Shown piece after piece: positions 33,980 through 42,405 of a stretch of DNA of 64,000 bases; positions within the stretch are counted from its first letter, which is position 1, and the number at the start of each line of letters is the position of its first letter. Both the position numbers and the translations under genes were made by a program. Where the stretch lies: the NCBI GenBank assembly GCA_963778385.1, contig CAVZUA010000023.1, forward strand, positions 1-64,000. The letters are read 5' to 3'. Under the pieces are notes generated by a model that was given only the letters and a program-made list of their open reading frames with translations, had not been told where the DNA came from and made no database searches. Source of the stretch: DATARH01 sp963778385. GTDB taxonomy: Bacteria > Pseudomonadota > Alphaproteobacteria > ATCC43930 > CGMCC-115725.

Positions 33980-35815
33980 TCACTCAAGCCTGGGTTCGGC
34001 GGCGCCGCTGATAACCGCGAGCACCGCCGCGCCGTAGCGGTCGAGCTTGCTGCGACCGATGCCGGGAATATCGCCGAGGGCGGCGAGTGACGACGGGCGG
34101 CGGCGCGCGACCTCGATCAGCGTCGCATCGTGAAAGATCACGTAAGGCGGCAGCTCCTGCCGGCGCGCCTCGTCCAACCGCCACGTCCGCAATTTTTGCC
34201 ACAGCGCATCGGCGGGCGGGTCGAGCGCCACGGCCGCCGCGCCGGCCTGTCGCCGCCGCGTGCGCTGCCGCGGCGGCGCCTCACGCCGCAGACGAATCTC
34301 CCGGTTGCCGCGCAGCACCTCGGTGGCACTCTCGCCCAGCGCGAGCCCGCCATGTCCCTCGGGATCAGGCTGCAAATGCCCTTGCGCGACGAGCTGGCGG
34401 ATCACCGACAGCCAGCCTCGGGCATCGCATTCGGTGCCGACGCCGAATGTCTTGAGCTTGTCGTGACCAAAGCGGCGGACGCGCTCAGTCGTGTTGCCGG
34501 TCAGCACATCGGTCAGATGATGCGCGCCAAAGCGTTGCCCGGTGCGATAGACCGCCGACAGCGCCTTTTGTGCCGCGACCGTGCCGTCCCAGCTTTCCGC
34601 GGCGGGCTCGCGGCAATTGTCGCAATAGCCGCACGGCGTCTCGCGCCGCTCGCCAAAATAGGCGAGCAGGACCTGACGGCGGCATGACAGGGTCTCGCAA
34701 AACCCGATCAACGCCTCCGATTTCTGGCGTTCGATGCGGCGCTGCTGTTCATCGATGTCGCTCGCTTCCATCAGTCGGCGCAGGTTCATCACATCTGCAA
34801 GGCCGTAGGCCATCCAGGCATCGGCGGGCAACCCGTCCCGCCCGCCGCGGCCGGTCTCCTGGTAGTAGGCCTCCAGGTTCTTGGGCGCATCGAGATGCGC
34901 GACAAAACGGACATTCGGCTTGTCGATGCCCATGCCGAAGGCGACGGTGGCGACGACGACGAGCCCCTCCTCGCGCAGGAATCGCTCCTGGTTTCGCGCC
35001 CGCAGCTCCGGCGCCAGGCCGGCATGGTAGGGCAGCGCCTCGCGGCCCCGCGCCGAAAGCCAGACAGCGGTTTCCTCGACCGCGCGGCGGGTCAGGCAAT
35101 AGACGATGCCGGCGTCACCGGGGTGCTCTTCGTTGAGGAAACGCAGCAAATCCTCGCGCGGCTGCCGCTTTTCGACGACGCGATAGAAGATGTTGGGCCG
35201 ATCATAGCCGGCAACGAAGACGCGCGCGGTTTCGAGACGCAGCCGCACGGCGATGTCGCGCCGGGTCGGGTCGTCGGCGGTCGCGGTCAGCGCCATCAGC
35301 GGCGTGTCGGGAAACCGCTCCTTGAGAATGCCGAGCGCCTGATAGTCGCGGCGGAAATCGTGGCCCCATTGCGAGATGCAATGCGCCTCGTCGACCGCGA
35401 ACACCGCGATGCGACATTGGCGCAGCAGGTCCAGGCAGTGCGGCATCACCAGCCGCTCGGGCGAGACATAGAGGAGGTCGAGCCCACCCGAACGCGCCTC
35501 GCGCTCGATAAAACCGGCCTCGCCCGGCGGCAGGCCGGAGTTGAGCGCGGCGGCGCGCACCCCCGCCTGGCGCAGCGCGTCGACTTGGTCCTTCATCAAG
35601 GCGATCAGCGGCGAGACGACGACACCCATCCCCGGCCGCAACAGCGACGGCAGCTGGTAGCACAGCGACTTGCCGCCCCCCGTCGGCATCAGCACGACCG
35701 CATCGCCGCCGCTGACGACGTGGTCGATGATCTCCTGCTGGTGCCCTCGAAAGCTGTCGTAGCCGAACACGCGCCGCAGAACGTCGAGCGGCGTCTGTGA
35801 ATTGACGTCCGTCAC
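33980..35815 (-). CDS. recQ: ATP-dependent DNA helicase RecQ
   Basis: 611 residues from GTG 35815, which overlaps the stop of the upstream DUF4345 gene (GTGA). Motifs: Q-motif FRGHQQEII, Walker A PTGGGKS (44-50), DEAH (142-145), SF2 helicase half with FGMGIDKPN and QETGRGGRDG, zinc-binding RQC region LAYFGE..TPCGYCDNC, and a C-terminal HRDC domain. Unwinds DNA 3'-5' in recombination repair. Full length and intact. The long upstream extension to 36211 is a shadow. It is the third gene of a coupled group with an acyl-CoA dehydrogenase-like gene and DUF4345, an arrangement without obvious sense. Confidence 0.95.
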   Translation of the reverse strand: MTDVNSQTPLDVLRRVFGYDSFRGHQQEIIDHVVSGGDAVVLMPTGGGKSLCYQLPSLLRPGMGVVVSPLIALMKDQVDALRQAGVRAAALNSGLPPGEAGFIEREARSGGLDLLYVSPERLVMPHCLDLLRQCRIAVFAVDEAHCISQWGHDFRRDYQALGILKERFPDTPLMALTATADDPTRRDIAVRLRLETARVFVAGYDRPNIFYRVVEKRQPREDLLRFLNEEHPGDAGIVYCLTRRAVEETAVWLSARGREALPYHAGLAPELRARNQERFLREEGLVVVATVAFGMGIDKPNVRFVAHLDAPKNLEAYYQETGRGGRDGLPADAWMAYGLADVMNLRRLMEASDIDEQQRRIERQKSEALIGFCETLSCRRQVLLAYFGERRETPCGYCDNCREPAAESWDGTVAAQKALSAVYRTGQRFGAHHLTDVLTGNTTERVRRFGHDKLKTFGVGTECDARGWLSVIRQLVAQGHLQPDPEGHGGLALGESATEVLRGNREIRLRREAPPRQRTRRRQAGAAAVALDPPADALWQKLRTWRLDEARRQELPPYVIFHDATLIEVARRRPSSLAALGDIPGIGRSKLDRYGAAVLAVISGAAEPRLE

Positions 35816-36195
35816 GGAGATTGCCCGGCAATACGGGCTTGCCACAAAGTCAGGGCGGGCGTCACGACAAGCTCCATCGCGAGCGCCGCGAGCATGGCGG
35901 CATCGGGTGCGCCGCGGATCAGCAACGACAGAAGCCGGCCAATGCCGCCGGCGACCACGATGCCAGCCAACACACGAAAGCGACCCGTATGACGCTCGAT
36001 CCTGGGGATCGTCGTGACGAATGCGATGCCGATGCCGAACAGCAATCCCGACAGGTAGCGAAAATGGCTGTCGGCCGAAACGGTGCCGCCGGCCTCGACC
36101 ATTGCCGGACCCGAAAGAATGCCGGCCGCGCCGGCGATGATCGGAACCAGCGACCCCAGGGCAACGGCAATCTGCAGCAAGCGCCGTTCGGTCAA
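35812..36195 (-). CDS. DUF4345-like membrane protein
   Basis: 127 residues from a TTG at 36195 that overlaps the stop of the upstream gene (TTGA), with four transmembrane helices: IAVALGSLVPIIAGAAGILS, LSGLLFGIGIAFVTTIP, RVLAGIVVAGGIGRLLSLLI and LAALAMELVVTPALTLW. Matches the pattern of DUF4345, small inner-membrane proteins whose function is not known. Its stop overlaps the recQ start. Confidence 0.75.
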   Translation of the reverse strand: MTERRLLQIAVALGSLVPIIAGAAGILSGPAMVEAGGTVSADSHFRYLSGLLFGIGIAFVTTIPRIERHTGRFRVLAGIVVAGGIGRLLSLLIRGAPDAAMLAALAMELVVTPALTLWQARIAGQSP

Positions 36196-37397
36196 TGGCC
36201 GCCCATATCATTCAGCAGCACGCGCCCGTAAGCGGAATACGCGGCGGGGCGACTGGCCGCGAAGTGGGTGAGGATCGTCATCACATCGCGCCGCATTTCC
36301 TGGAGCGGGTCGCTGTCATAGACCCAGCGCGCGCCGGACAACTCGCACAACCGCTCCATCGCCCAACCCACCTGGTGCTGCGCGTAGACCATGTCGCGGC
36401 GCGCCTTGAGCGCCTCGGCCTCGGTGATCTTGCGGCCGGTACTGACCTCGTCGGTGCTATAGTCGCGGCCATGGTGCAGCAGCAGGGTGGCGCTGTCGAT
36501 CGCCGCCGCGGCCTCGCCGAGGATCATCTGCACCGCTTCCAACTCGGCCATCTTCGTCACGCCGCGCGAGATCCGCGTCGACAGGTCCCGGCAGACCCGA
36601 TCGAGCGCGCGGCGGGCCGTCGCGATCGCCACCGGGGACAGCGAATAGGAGACAAGAAACCCACGCGGCGCCCGCACCACGGGATAGTCCGGATGTACCG
36701 AGGCGCCAGGCGGCGTGCCATTGAACAGGTCGCTGACCATCACGCAGCGATGCTCGGGCACGAACACGTCATGTAGAAGCAGCGATTTGCTGCCGGTGCC
36801 GGCGAGGCCGAGCACCTGCCAATCATCGACGATCTCGATCTCGGCGAGCGGCACCAGCAGATAGGCGATGCTGCGCGGGTCGCCCATCTCGCCGAGAAAG
36901 ACGCCAAGGATTGCCCATTGCGCATAGTCGCAGCCGCTGGAAAACGGGAATTTCCCACTGACACGCCAGCCGCCCGACACCTTTGTCGCCGGCGCGCGCG
37001 GCGCCAGCGACGACGAGGCGACGGCGAGCGGGTCCTCGCCCCACACGTCGATCTGCGCCTGCTCGGGATATTGCGCGATGATCCATTGGTGCTCGGTCAG
37101 TACCGCATAGACCCAGGCCGATGACGCGCAGCCGAAGGTCAGCTCCTCGACGATGCGCGAGAACAGGCTGAAGCGGCCCTGCCGGCCGCCGAAACGGCGC
37201 GGCTGCAGGATGTTGACGATGCCGGCCGCGTGATACGCGGCGATCGTCTCTGGCGGCACGACCCGTGCCGCGTTGCAAGCCGGCGCGCGCTCGGCGAGGC
37301 GCGGGATCAACGCCCGCGCCCGCGCAAGGAGTTCGCGCTCGTGGTCCGGCAGCGCGCTGTCGTCGCCGGAATAAGGCAGCGGCAGAGATTCGAGCAT
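36192..37397 (-). CDS. Acyl-CoA dehydrogenase-fold flavoprotein (HsaA/DszC-like monooxygenase)
   Basis: 401 residues from ATG 37397 (earlier starts up to 37484 are possible). The N-terminal helical, middle beta and C-terminal helical domains of the family are all present: LIPRLAERAPACNAARVVPP, SSAWVYAVLTEHQ, KVSGGWRVSGKFPFSSGCDY and GSKSLLLHDVFVPEHR. The active-site Glu of fatty acyl-CoA dehydrogenases is not evident. The SGGWRVSGKxPFSSGCD motif points to flavin-dependent hydroxylases (HsaA, pigment-production hydroxylase) that use reduced flavin. The substrate is unknown. Overlaps DUF4345 at the stop. Confidence 0.8.
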   Translation of the reverse strand: MLESLPLPYSGDDSALPDHERELLARARALIPRLAERAPACNAARVVPPETIAAYHAAGIVNILQPRRFGGRQGRFSLFSRIVEELTFGCASSAWVYAVLTEHQWIIAQYPEQAQIDVWGEDPLAVASSSLAPRAPATKVSGGWRVSGKFPFSSGCDYAQWAILGVFLGEMGDPRSIAYLLVPLAEIEIVDDWQVLGLAGTGSKSLLLHDVFVPEHRCVMVSDLFNGTPPGASVHPDYPVVRAPRGFLVSYSLSPVAIATARRALDRVCRDLSTRISRGVTKMAELEAVQMILGEAAAAIDSATLLLHHGRDYSTDEVSTGRKITEAEALKARRDMVYAQHQVGWAMERLCELSGARWVYDSDPLQEMRRDVMTILTHFAASRPAAYSAYGRVLLNDMGGH

Positions 37398-37495
37398 GAG
37401 CCCATCATGGCGCATCGACGCGGAGCCAGAAATACCCGATCGCACCAGCGCCGCGGCGCTGGCCGACCGGGGTTCCGCCCGCACCCGCGGTTACT

Positions 37496-38350
37496 TCATC
37501 GCCTGCTCGAGCGCTGGTGGCAGGGCGCCGACACCTTGTCGATGTTCTGCACCAGACAGGATTTCGCCGCGGTCCGATCGCGTGCCGCGACGGCGCTGGC
37601 GCACAGCCTTTGCGCGTCGCCGCGGCAGGCGGTTTGCGGGTCGGCAGCCGGCTGGCTGGCGGGAGCAGCAGCCTGCGCCGGTGCGGCCGCTGCAGCCGGG
37701 GCGGCGGCCGCCGGAGCGGCTCCCGCCGCCGCGAGCGCCTGATGGCAAGCAGGCGACGTCTTGTCGATGTTCTGGATCAGACAGGATTGCGCTGCGGCAC
37801 GATCACGCGCCGCGACAGCGCTCGGGCACAGTTTTTGCGCATCGCCGCGGCAGGCCGTTTGCGCGTTTCCCGCACCTTGACCACCGCCGGCAGCAGCCGC
37901 GGCCGGGGCGCAAGACGGGTCGCCGAAGGCACAATAATAGGGCGACGGGTAGTAGCTGGTGCTCGACGAGGCATAGGCGCCAGCCGCGGTGCCGACCGCC
38001 ACGCCTGCCGCGACGCCCGCGGCCACGCCGGGCGTCACCACGCCATGGCCGTAGTAGTCGTTATAGGTCGTCGGGCCGCGATAGGCCGTCGCGCCGTTCG
38101 GGCCGCGCGCAACCGCTCCGCCATTGGGGCCGCGATAGGCCGTGGCGCCGTTGGGGCCGTGGGCATAGCCGCGCCCGGCCGGCCCGCTGTAAGCGGTGCC
38201 GCCACGGGGGCCCTGGACCGCAGTCCCGCCAAACGCGCCGCGATAGGCGGTGCCGCCGCGCGGCCCGCTGACCGAGCCCCAAGCCCAGGCATCCGAGATC
38301 GTCGCGACAATGAAACAGAGACTGAGCGCCGTCAGAAAAAATCGCCGCAT
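37496..38350 (-). CDS. Secreted protein with GPNGATAYRG repeats and two Cys-rich (GLG1-like) repeats
   Basis: 284 residues. Signal peptide LTALSLCFIVATISDAWA, cleaved near 22. Residues about 25-90 hold seven or so repeats of G(P/A)xGGTAYRG and HGPNGATAYRG. A hydrophobic Ala/Gly-rich stretch (VVTPGVAAGVAAGVAVGTAAGA) follows, then two copies of a 40-residue unit TACRGDAQxLCxSAVAARDR with 4 Cys, ending PxCHQ. The latter unit is the cysteine-rich repeat of GLG1/Cys_rich_FGFR known in bacterial secreted proteins. Function is unknown; a surface or matrix role is inferred. Follows the DUF2092 gene on the same strand. Confidence 0.75.
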   Translation of the reverse strand: MRRFFLTALSLCFIVATISDAWAWGSVSGPRGGTAYRGAFGGTAVQGPRGGTAYSGPAGRGYAHGPNGATAYRGPNGGAVARGPNGATAYRGPTTYNDYYGHGVVTPGVAAGVAAGVAVGTAAGAYASSSTSYYPSPYYCAFGDPSCAPAAAAAGGGQGAGNAQTACRGDAQKLCPSAVAARDRAAAQSCLIQNIDKTSPACHQALAAAGAAPAAAAPAAAAAPAQAAAPASQPAADPQTACRGDAQRLCASAVAARDRTAAKSCLVQNIDKVSAPCHQRSSRR

Positions 38351-38363
38351 GACCCGTCTCCGC

Positions 38364-39146
38364 TCAATGCGACGCTGCGGCAGCGGTCGGTAATTCGATC
38401 TTTGTCGCGCCCGCCGGCGGGGTGAACTGGAAATCCGCGTCGGTCAGGTTTGGCGACAGGTTCCAATCCGAGAACATGGCGATGAAGGACGGGCTGTCGG
38501 GCAGGTTGGTGTAGGTCACGATCAGCCGACGCGGCAGCGCGCGTTCGTTGGCCTCGACCCACAGTTCGAGAGTGATGCCCGGCGGCTGGTCAAAATAGAG
38601 ATGCTTGCAAGGCGTCCCGTCGATGGTCACGGTGTTGATGACCTTGCCGGAGGTCACCCCGGTCAGAAATGCCTTGTTCGGCGCATCGGTCAGGAAGTCG
38701 GCGAGCGGGAAATCGATATGCAGCTTGCCCATCGCCGTTTCCAGCATCCCCTGGATCGTGTTGGGGACGGGGATGGTCGTGTACTTGTTGGCCGCAACGT
38801 TGGTGAGCGCCAGGCTGGTGCCATCGTAGAACAGCTTTACCGGATCGTCATCGCCAGTCACCGACGCCTGCAAGCGGTCCGGCCGGCGGACTTTGACATC
38901 GATCGCGTGAACGATGTGCAGCGTCTCGCCCTCAGGGCCGGGATAGATGCGGATCGTCTGCGCCTTGAAGGAAAATTGCTGGGAGAGCAGCGACTTTCCC
39001 ATGTCGAGAAGCGCCTTGCTCGCCTCCTCGCTGATCGTCGGCGCCGGCTTCTTTGCCGCCGCCAGCGATGCCGGAGGCAGCGCCAGCGCGCCAAGGCCAA
39101 TGGCGGCGACCGCCGCCACGATCCAGTTCCTCCACCTGACCGTCAT
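38364..39146 (-). CDS. DUF2092 exported protein
   Basis: 260 residues from ATG 39146, with ggggaagga just before it. Signal peptide NWIVAAVAAIGLGALALPPA, cleavage near 30. Mature part begins with a helix (SEEASKALLDMGKSLLSQQF), then beta strands of the outer-membrane-lipoprotein-carrier-like fold: HAIDVKVRRPDRLQASVTGD, KLFYDGTSLAL, TPCKHLYFDQPPGITLELWV. DUF2092 proteins are periplasmic, of unknown function. The tail WNLSPNLTDADFQFTPPAGA is the family end. Same strand as the SDR upstream and the Cys-rich gene downstream. Confidence 0.8.
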   Translation of the reverse strand: MTVRWRNWIVAAVAAIGLGALALPPASLAAAKKPAPTISEEASKALLDMGKSLLSQQFSFKAQTIRIYPGPEGETLHIVHAIDVKVRRPDRLQASVTGDDDPVKLFYDGTSLALTNVAANKYTTIPVPNTIQGMLETAMGKLHIDFPLADFLTDAPNKAFLTGVTSGKVINTVTIDGTPCKHLYFDQPPGITLELWVEANERALPRRLIVTYTNLPDSPSFIAMFSDWNLSPNLTDADFQFTPPAGATKIELPTAAAASH

Positions 39147-39182
39147 TCCTTCCCCCATAACCAAAACTACAGCAACCAAAAA

Positions 39183-39968
39183 CTACAGCGCGCTGCGCCG
39201 GCTGGTGGCGCCGCCATCGATCGTGATGATTGAGCCGGTGGTATAGCCGGAAACCCGGTCCGACGCGATAAACGCCACCATCGCGGCAATTTCCTCGGGC
39301 TTCGCGGCGCGGCCAAACGCGTGGCCCTTCATCAACTCTTCCCAGCGGCTCTCGTCGCCGAGCGTGTCGCGGGCACGGGTCTTGGTCAAGGTGATGAGCC
39401 GCTCGGTCATGACCGGCCCGGGGTTTATACCGACGACACGCAGGTTGTCGCGCGGCGCGGCGCCGCCCATCGCCCGGGTAAACGCCATCAGCGAGGCGTT
39501 GCCCGATGAGCCGGCGATATAGTTGAAGTCCGGGTTCTCGCCCGCGGCGCCGAGGATGTTGACGATGACCCCGCGCCGCCGCTCGCGCATCTGCGCGTAA
39601 AAACGGCGGGTCATGTTGATGTAGCCGAACACTTTGAGGTCCCAGGCGGTGCGCCAGCGTTCCTCGGTGATCGCGTCGATATTGCCGCCGGGAATGGCGC
39701 CGGCATTGTTGACGAGGATGTCGATGTCGGTGCACTCGGCAGCCAGCTTGTCGACATTGCCGCCATCGGCAAGGTCGAGCGCAAAGACGCGCACCCCGAC
39801 ATTGTATTTGCCGGCGATCTCGCCCCGCGCCGTTTCGAGATCCGCGGCGGTGCGCGACACCAGCGCGATGTCGCAACCCTCCTCGGCGAGCATTTCGGCG
39901 CAGGCCCGGCCGATGCCCTTCGACGCGCCGGTGACCAATGCCTTCTTGCCTCTGAGACCCAACTCCAT
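39183..39968 (-). CDS. Classical SDR oxidoreductase with a missing catalytic lysine
   Basis: 261 residues from ATG 39968 with gggaggaacac in front. NAD(P) motif VTGASKGIG and NNAG are intact. Where a YxxxK motif should be the text reads FNYIAGSSGNASLM: Tyr is followed after four residues by Ser instead of Lys, and the Ser before it is uncertain. The pattern YxAGSxGNAxLMAFTRAxG occurs in a subgroup of SDRs. Cofactor is probably bound but chemistry may differ or be lost. C-terminus GSIITIDGGATS is standard. Confidence 0.85.
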   Translation of the reverse strand: MELGLRGKKALVTGASKGIGRACAEMLAEEGCDIALVSRTAADLETARGEIAGKYNVGVRVFALDLADGGNVDKLAAECTDIDILVNNAGAIPGGNIDAITEERWRTAWDLKVFGYINMTRRFYAQMRERRRGVIVNILGAAGENPDFNYIAGSSGNASLMAFTRAMGGAAPRDNLRVVGINPGPVMTERLITLTKTRARDTLGDESRWEELMKGHAFGRAAKPEEIAAMVAFIASDRVSGYTTGSIITIDGGATSRRSAL

Positions 39969-40141
39969 GTGTTCCTCCCGCGCTCCGTTAAGTGGCCGAG
40001 AGAGCGCTTCCCGGCCGCGCAAGCCCCACTCCGTCACACCGGCTTCACGCGGCGATCTTAGCTTGTGGCGTCGCAATCAAGTCGATTTTCGTGGCGCCAA
40101 TACCCATGTGAAAAGTTGAGCGCGAAACGAGGGGGATCCTC

Positions 40142-41161
40142 ATGCCGAAGATGCGTGTCGCCCAAATACCCCATGCCAAGGGACCATTCGAGCTTGTCGA
40201 GCGCGACATTCCCGAGCCCGCCGCCGGCCAGGTGCGGATCAAGGTGCAGGCCTGCGGCGTCTGTCACAGCGACAGCGTCACCAAAGAAGGGTTGTTTCCC
40301 GGCATCGTCTATCCGCGGGTGCCGGGTCATGAGATCATCGGCCTCGTCGATGCGGCGGGACCGGAAGTGCGCGGCTGGCAGTCTGGCCAACGGGTCGGCG
40401 TCGGCTGGCATGGCGGCAATTGCGGCTATTGCGACGCCTGTCGGCGCGGCGACGCCTTCGCCTGCGAAACCGAAACGCTGGTCACCGGCATCAGCCATGA
40501 CGGCGGCTACGGCGAATACATGATTGCGCCGGTGACCGCGCTTGCCCGCGTCCCGGACGATCTGGTGTCGGTCGAGTCGGCGCCGTTGATGTGCGCCGGC
40601 ATCACCACCTTCAACGCGCTGCGCAATTCGGGCGCGCGGCCGGGCGATATCGTGGCGGTGGTGGGGATCGGCGGGCTCGGACACCTCGGCGTGCAGTACG
40701 CGGCGAAGATGGGGTTCAATACGGTTGCCATCGCGCGCGGCGCGGACAAGGGCCCGTTCGTGAAGGAATTGGGGGCGCATCACTATGTCGACAGCCAGGC
40801 TGAGGATCCCGCCGCTGCGTTGCAAAAACTCGGCGGCGCCAAGGTGATCCTCACGACCGTGACCGCCGGGGCGGCGGTGAGCGCGGTGCAAGCCGGACTG
40901 CGGCCTGGCGGCACGCTGTTGCTTGTCGGCGTTCCGGAGTCGCTCAACATCAACCCATTGCCGCTGATCCTCGGTAGCCGCGCGGTCAAGGGCTGGTATT
41001 CCGGCACCTCGATCGACTCGCAAGACACGCTGGCCTTCTCGGCGCTGACCGGCGTGAAGTCGATGAACGAAATCTACCCGCTGTCGCGCGTCGCCGAAGC
41101 CTATGACCGGATGATGAGCGGCCAGGCGCGGTTTCGCGTAGTGCTGACGATGGAAGGCTAA
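40142..41161 (+). CDS. Zinc-dependent alcohol dehydrogenase (AdhP-like)
   Basis: 339 residues from ATG 40142. Catalytic zinc ligands in CGVCHSDSVT (Cys near 40) and GHEIIG (His), structural zinc cysteines in CGYCDACRRGDAFAC. Dinucleotide motif VVGIGGLGHLG near 178. Oxidises primary or other alcohols with NAD. The N-terminus VAQIPHAKGPFELVERDIPE is similar to AdhA/AdhP-type enzymes. Ends before a hairpin at 41212-41230 and a long palindrome, and is divergent from the SDR gene. Confidence 0.9.
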   Translation: MPKMRVAQIPHAKGPFELVERDIPEPAAGQVRIKVQACGVCHSDSVTKEGLFPGIVYPRVPGHEIIGLVDAAGPEVRGWQSGQRVGVGWHGGNCGYCDACRRGDAFACETETLVTGISHDGGYGEYMIAPVTALARVPDDLVSVESAPLMCAGITTFNALRNSGARPGDIVAVVGIGGLGHLGVQYAAKMGFNTVAIARGADKGPFVKELGAHHYVDSQAEDPAAALQKLGGAKVILTTVTAGAAVSAVQAGLRPGGTLLLVGVPESLNINPLPLILGSRAVKGWYSGTSIDSQDTLAFSALTGVKSMNEIYPLSRVAEAYDRMMSGQARFRVVLTMEG

Positions 41162-41211
41162 CGGTCTCCCTGCCTCCTTCGGGACGCTCCTGGCGGCGCT
41201 CCTTCGGGATC

Positions 41212-41230
41212 GTCATCCTGAGAGGATGAC
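41212..41230 (+). terminator. Short hairpin after the alcohol dehydrogenase
   Basis: gtcatcct (41212-41219) and aggatgac (41223-41230) form an 8-bp perfect stem with a 3-base loop, 50 bases after the stop. No T-tract follows. It is part of a repetitive family with gtcatcctgagaggatgac text seen in many genomes, so it may be a repeat and not a true terminator. Confidence 0.4.
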
Positions 41231-41243
41231 TCGAAACGACCTT

Positions 41244-41388
41244 CGTCATTCCGGGGCGGCCTGCAGGGCCGAGCCCGGAACCCATGAACACGGTCTCCTC
41301 CGACGTGGTTGCGGGCCTCGGGACGCACTTTTCGAAGCCCGTGTTCATGGGTTCCGGGTTCATCGCTGCGCGATGCCCCGGAATGACG
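41244..41388. repeat. Composite intergenic palindrome (REP-like)
   Basis: Outer arms cgtcattccggggc (41244-41257) and gccccggaatgacg (41375-41388), inner arms cccggaacccatgaacacgg (41274-41293) and ccgtgttcatgggttccggg (41339-41358), all perfect. It fills most of the 376-base gap between the alcohol dehydrogenase and sirtuin genes and would form a long cruciform or hairpin. It encodes nothing. Confidence 0.85.
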
Positions 41389-41537
41389 AGCAAAAAAGCA
41401 CTCAGACGGCGCCCCAAACGCATTTCAAGTCAGACTCTGAGGAGCCTGTGGAGCAGGCGTTTCGAAGGACGCACCGGCCGCGCAACCACTCACAGCGCTT
41501 TCTTGCTGCCCCTGGCATCATTTGCCAAAGTAGCACC

Positions 41538-42293
41538 ATGTCAGAGCCTCACGGCACCGCCGAACTCAAACGCCTGCTCGCGGAGGCAAAGCGCGTCGTC
41601 GTCTTCACCGGCGCCGGGATCAGCACCGAGAGCGGCATTCCCGATTTCCGCAGCCCGGGCGGCATCTGGACCCAGATGGCGCCGATCTATTTCGATGAGT
41701 TCGTGGCCTCGCAGGAGGCGCGCAACGAGACCTGGCGCCGGCGCTTCGCGATGGAGGACATCTTTCGCGCGGCCGAGCCCAATCGCGGGCACCGCGCGGT
41801 CGATGCGCTGGTGCGGCGCGGGAAGGTGTCGTGCGTCATCACCCAGAACATCGACGGGCTGCACGAGGGCTCAGGCATTCCCCGCGACAAGATCATCGAA
41901 CTGCACGGCAACACCACCTACGCGACCTGCCTCGATTGCGGCGAGCGCTACGAGATCGCCGATCTGCGGGCGATCTTCGAGCGCGATGGCGCGGTGCCGC
42001 CCTGCGACAAATGCCTCGGCCATGTGAAGACGGCGACCGTGTCGTTCGGCCAGGCGATGCCGGTGCTGGCGATGCAGCGCGCGCAACGGGAGACGCTGGC
42101 CGCCGATCTGTTCGTCGTGCTCGGCTCGTCGCTGGTGGTCTACCCGGCGGCGGGATTTCCGCAGATCGCCAAGGAAAACGGCGGCAAACTGGTCATCGTC
42201 AATCGTGAGGAAACCTCGCTCGACCGCATCGCCGACCTCGTGCTGCACCTGCCGATCGGCGATACGATGGGCGAGGCGGCCGGAGTGAATTGA
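41538..42293 (+). CDS. NAD-dependent protein deacylase (sirtuin)
   Basis: 251 residues from ATG 41538. SIR2 core: GAGISTESGIPDFRSPGGIW (25-44), TQNIDGLH (102-109), catalytic His123 in IELHGN, and a zinc ribbon C131-x2-C134...C156-x2-C159. The NAD ribose site GSSLVVYPAAGFP and VNREET follow. It removes acetyl or longer acyl groups from lysine using NAD and yields O-acyl-ADP-ribose; in bacteria acts on acetyl-CoA synthetase and others. An upstream extension to 41226 falls in the palindrome and is not coding. Not clearly CobB class, so no symbol is given. Confidence 0.9.
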   Translation: MSEPHGTAELKRLLAEAKRVVVFTGAGISTESGIPDFRSPGGIWTQMAPIYFDEFVASQEARNETWRRRFAMEDIFRAAEPNRGHRAVDALVRRGKVSCVITQNIDGLHEGSGIPRDKIIELHGNTTYATCLDCGERYEIADLRAIFERDGAVPPCDKCLGHVKTATVSFGQAMPVLAMQRAQRETLAADLFVVLGSSLVVYPAAGFPQIAKENGGKLVIVNREETSLDRIADLVLHLPIGDTMGEAAGVN

Positions 42294-42301
42294 CGACATT
42301 A

Positions 42302-42382
42302 GTCGTCACCCCGGCGAAGGCCGGGGTCCAGGGCAACCGCAGCGTCGCTCGCCCTGGATTCCCGCTTTTGCGGGAATGACGA
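42302..42382. repeat. REP-like palindromic element
   Basis: Flanking gtcgtca / tgacgac (42303-42382 region) enclose two hairpins, ccccggc-gaag-gccgggg (42309-42326) and attcccgc-tttt-gcgggaat (42358-42377), and the pair ccaggg/ccctgg. It lies between the sirtuin stop and the SDR start. Text of this sort recurs in intergenic regions of alphaproteobacteria. Confidence 0.8.
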
Positions 42383-42405
42383 CAGGCAACGAAGGGAGGA
42401 GAATC

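Noticed and set aside
33980..36211. A 743-residue RecQ with a 130-residue leader
   Set aside because: The leader is a shadow of the overlapping DUF4345 gene; GTG 35815 gives the proper RecQ start.
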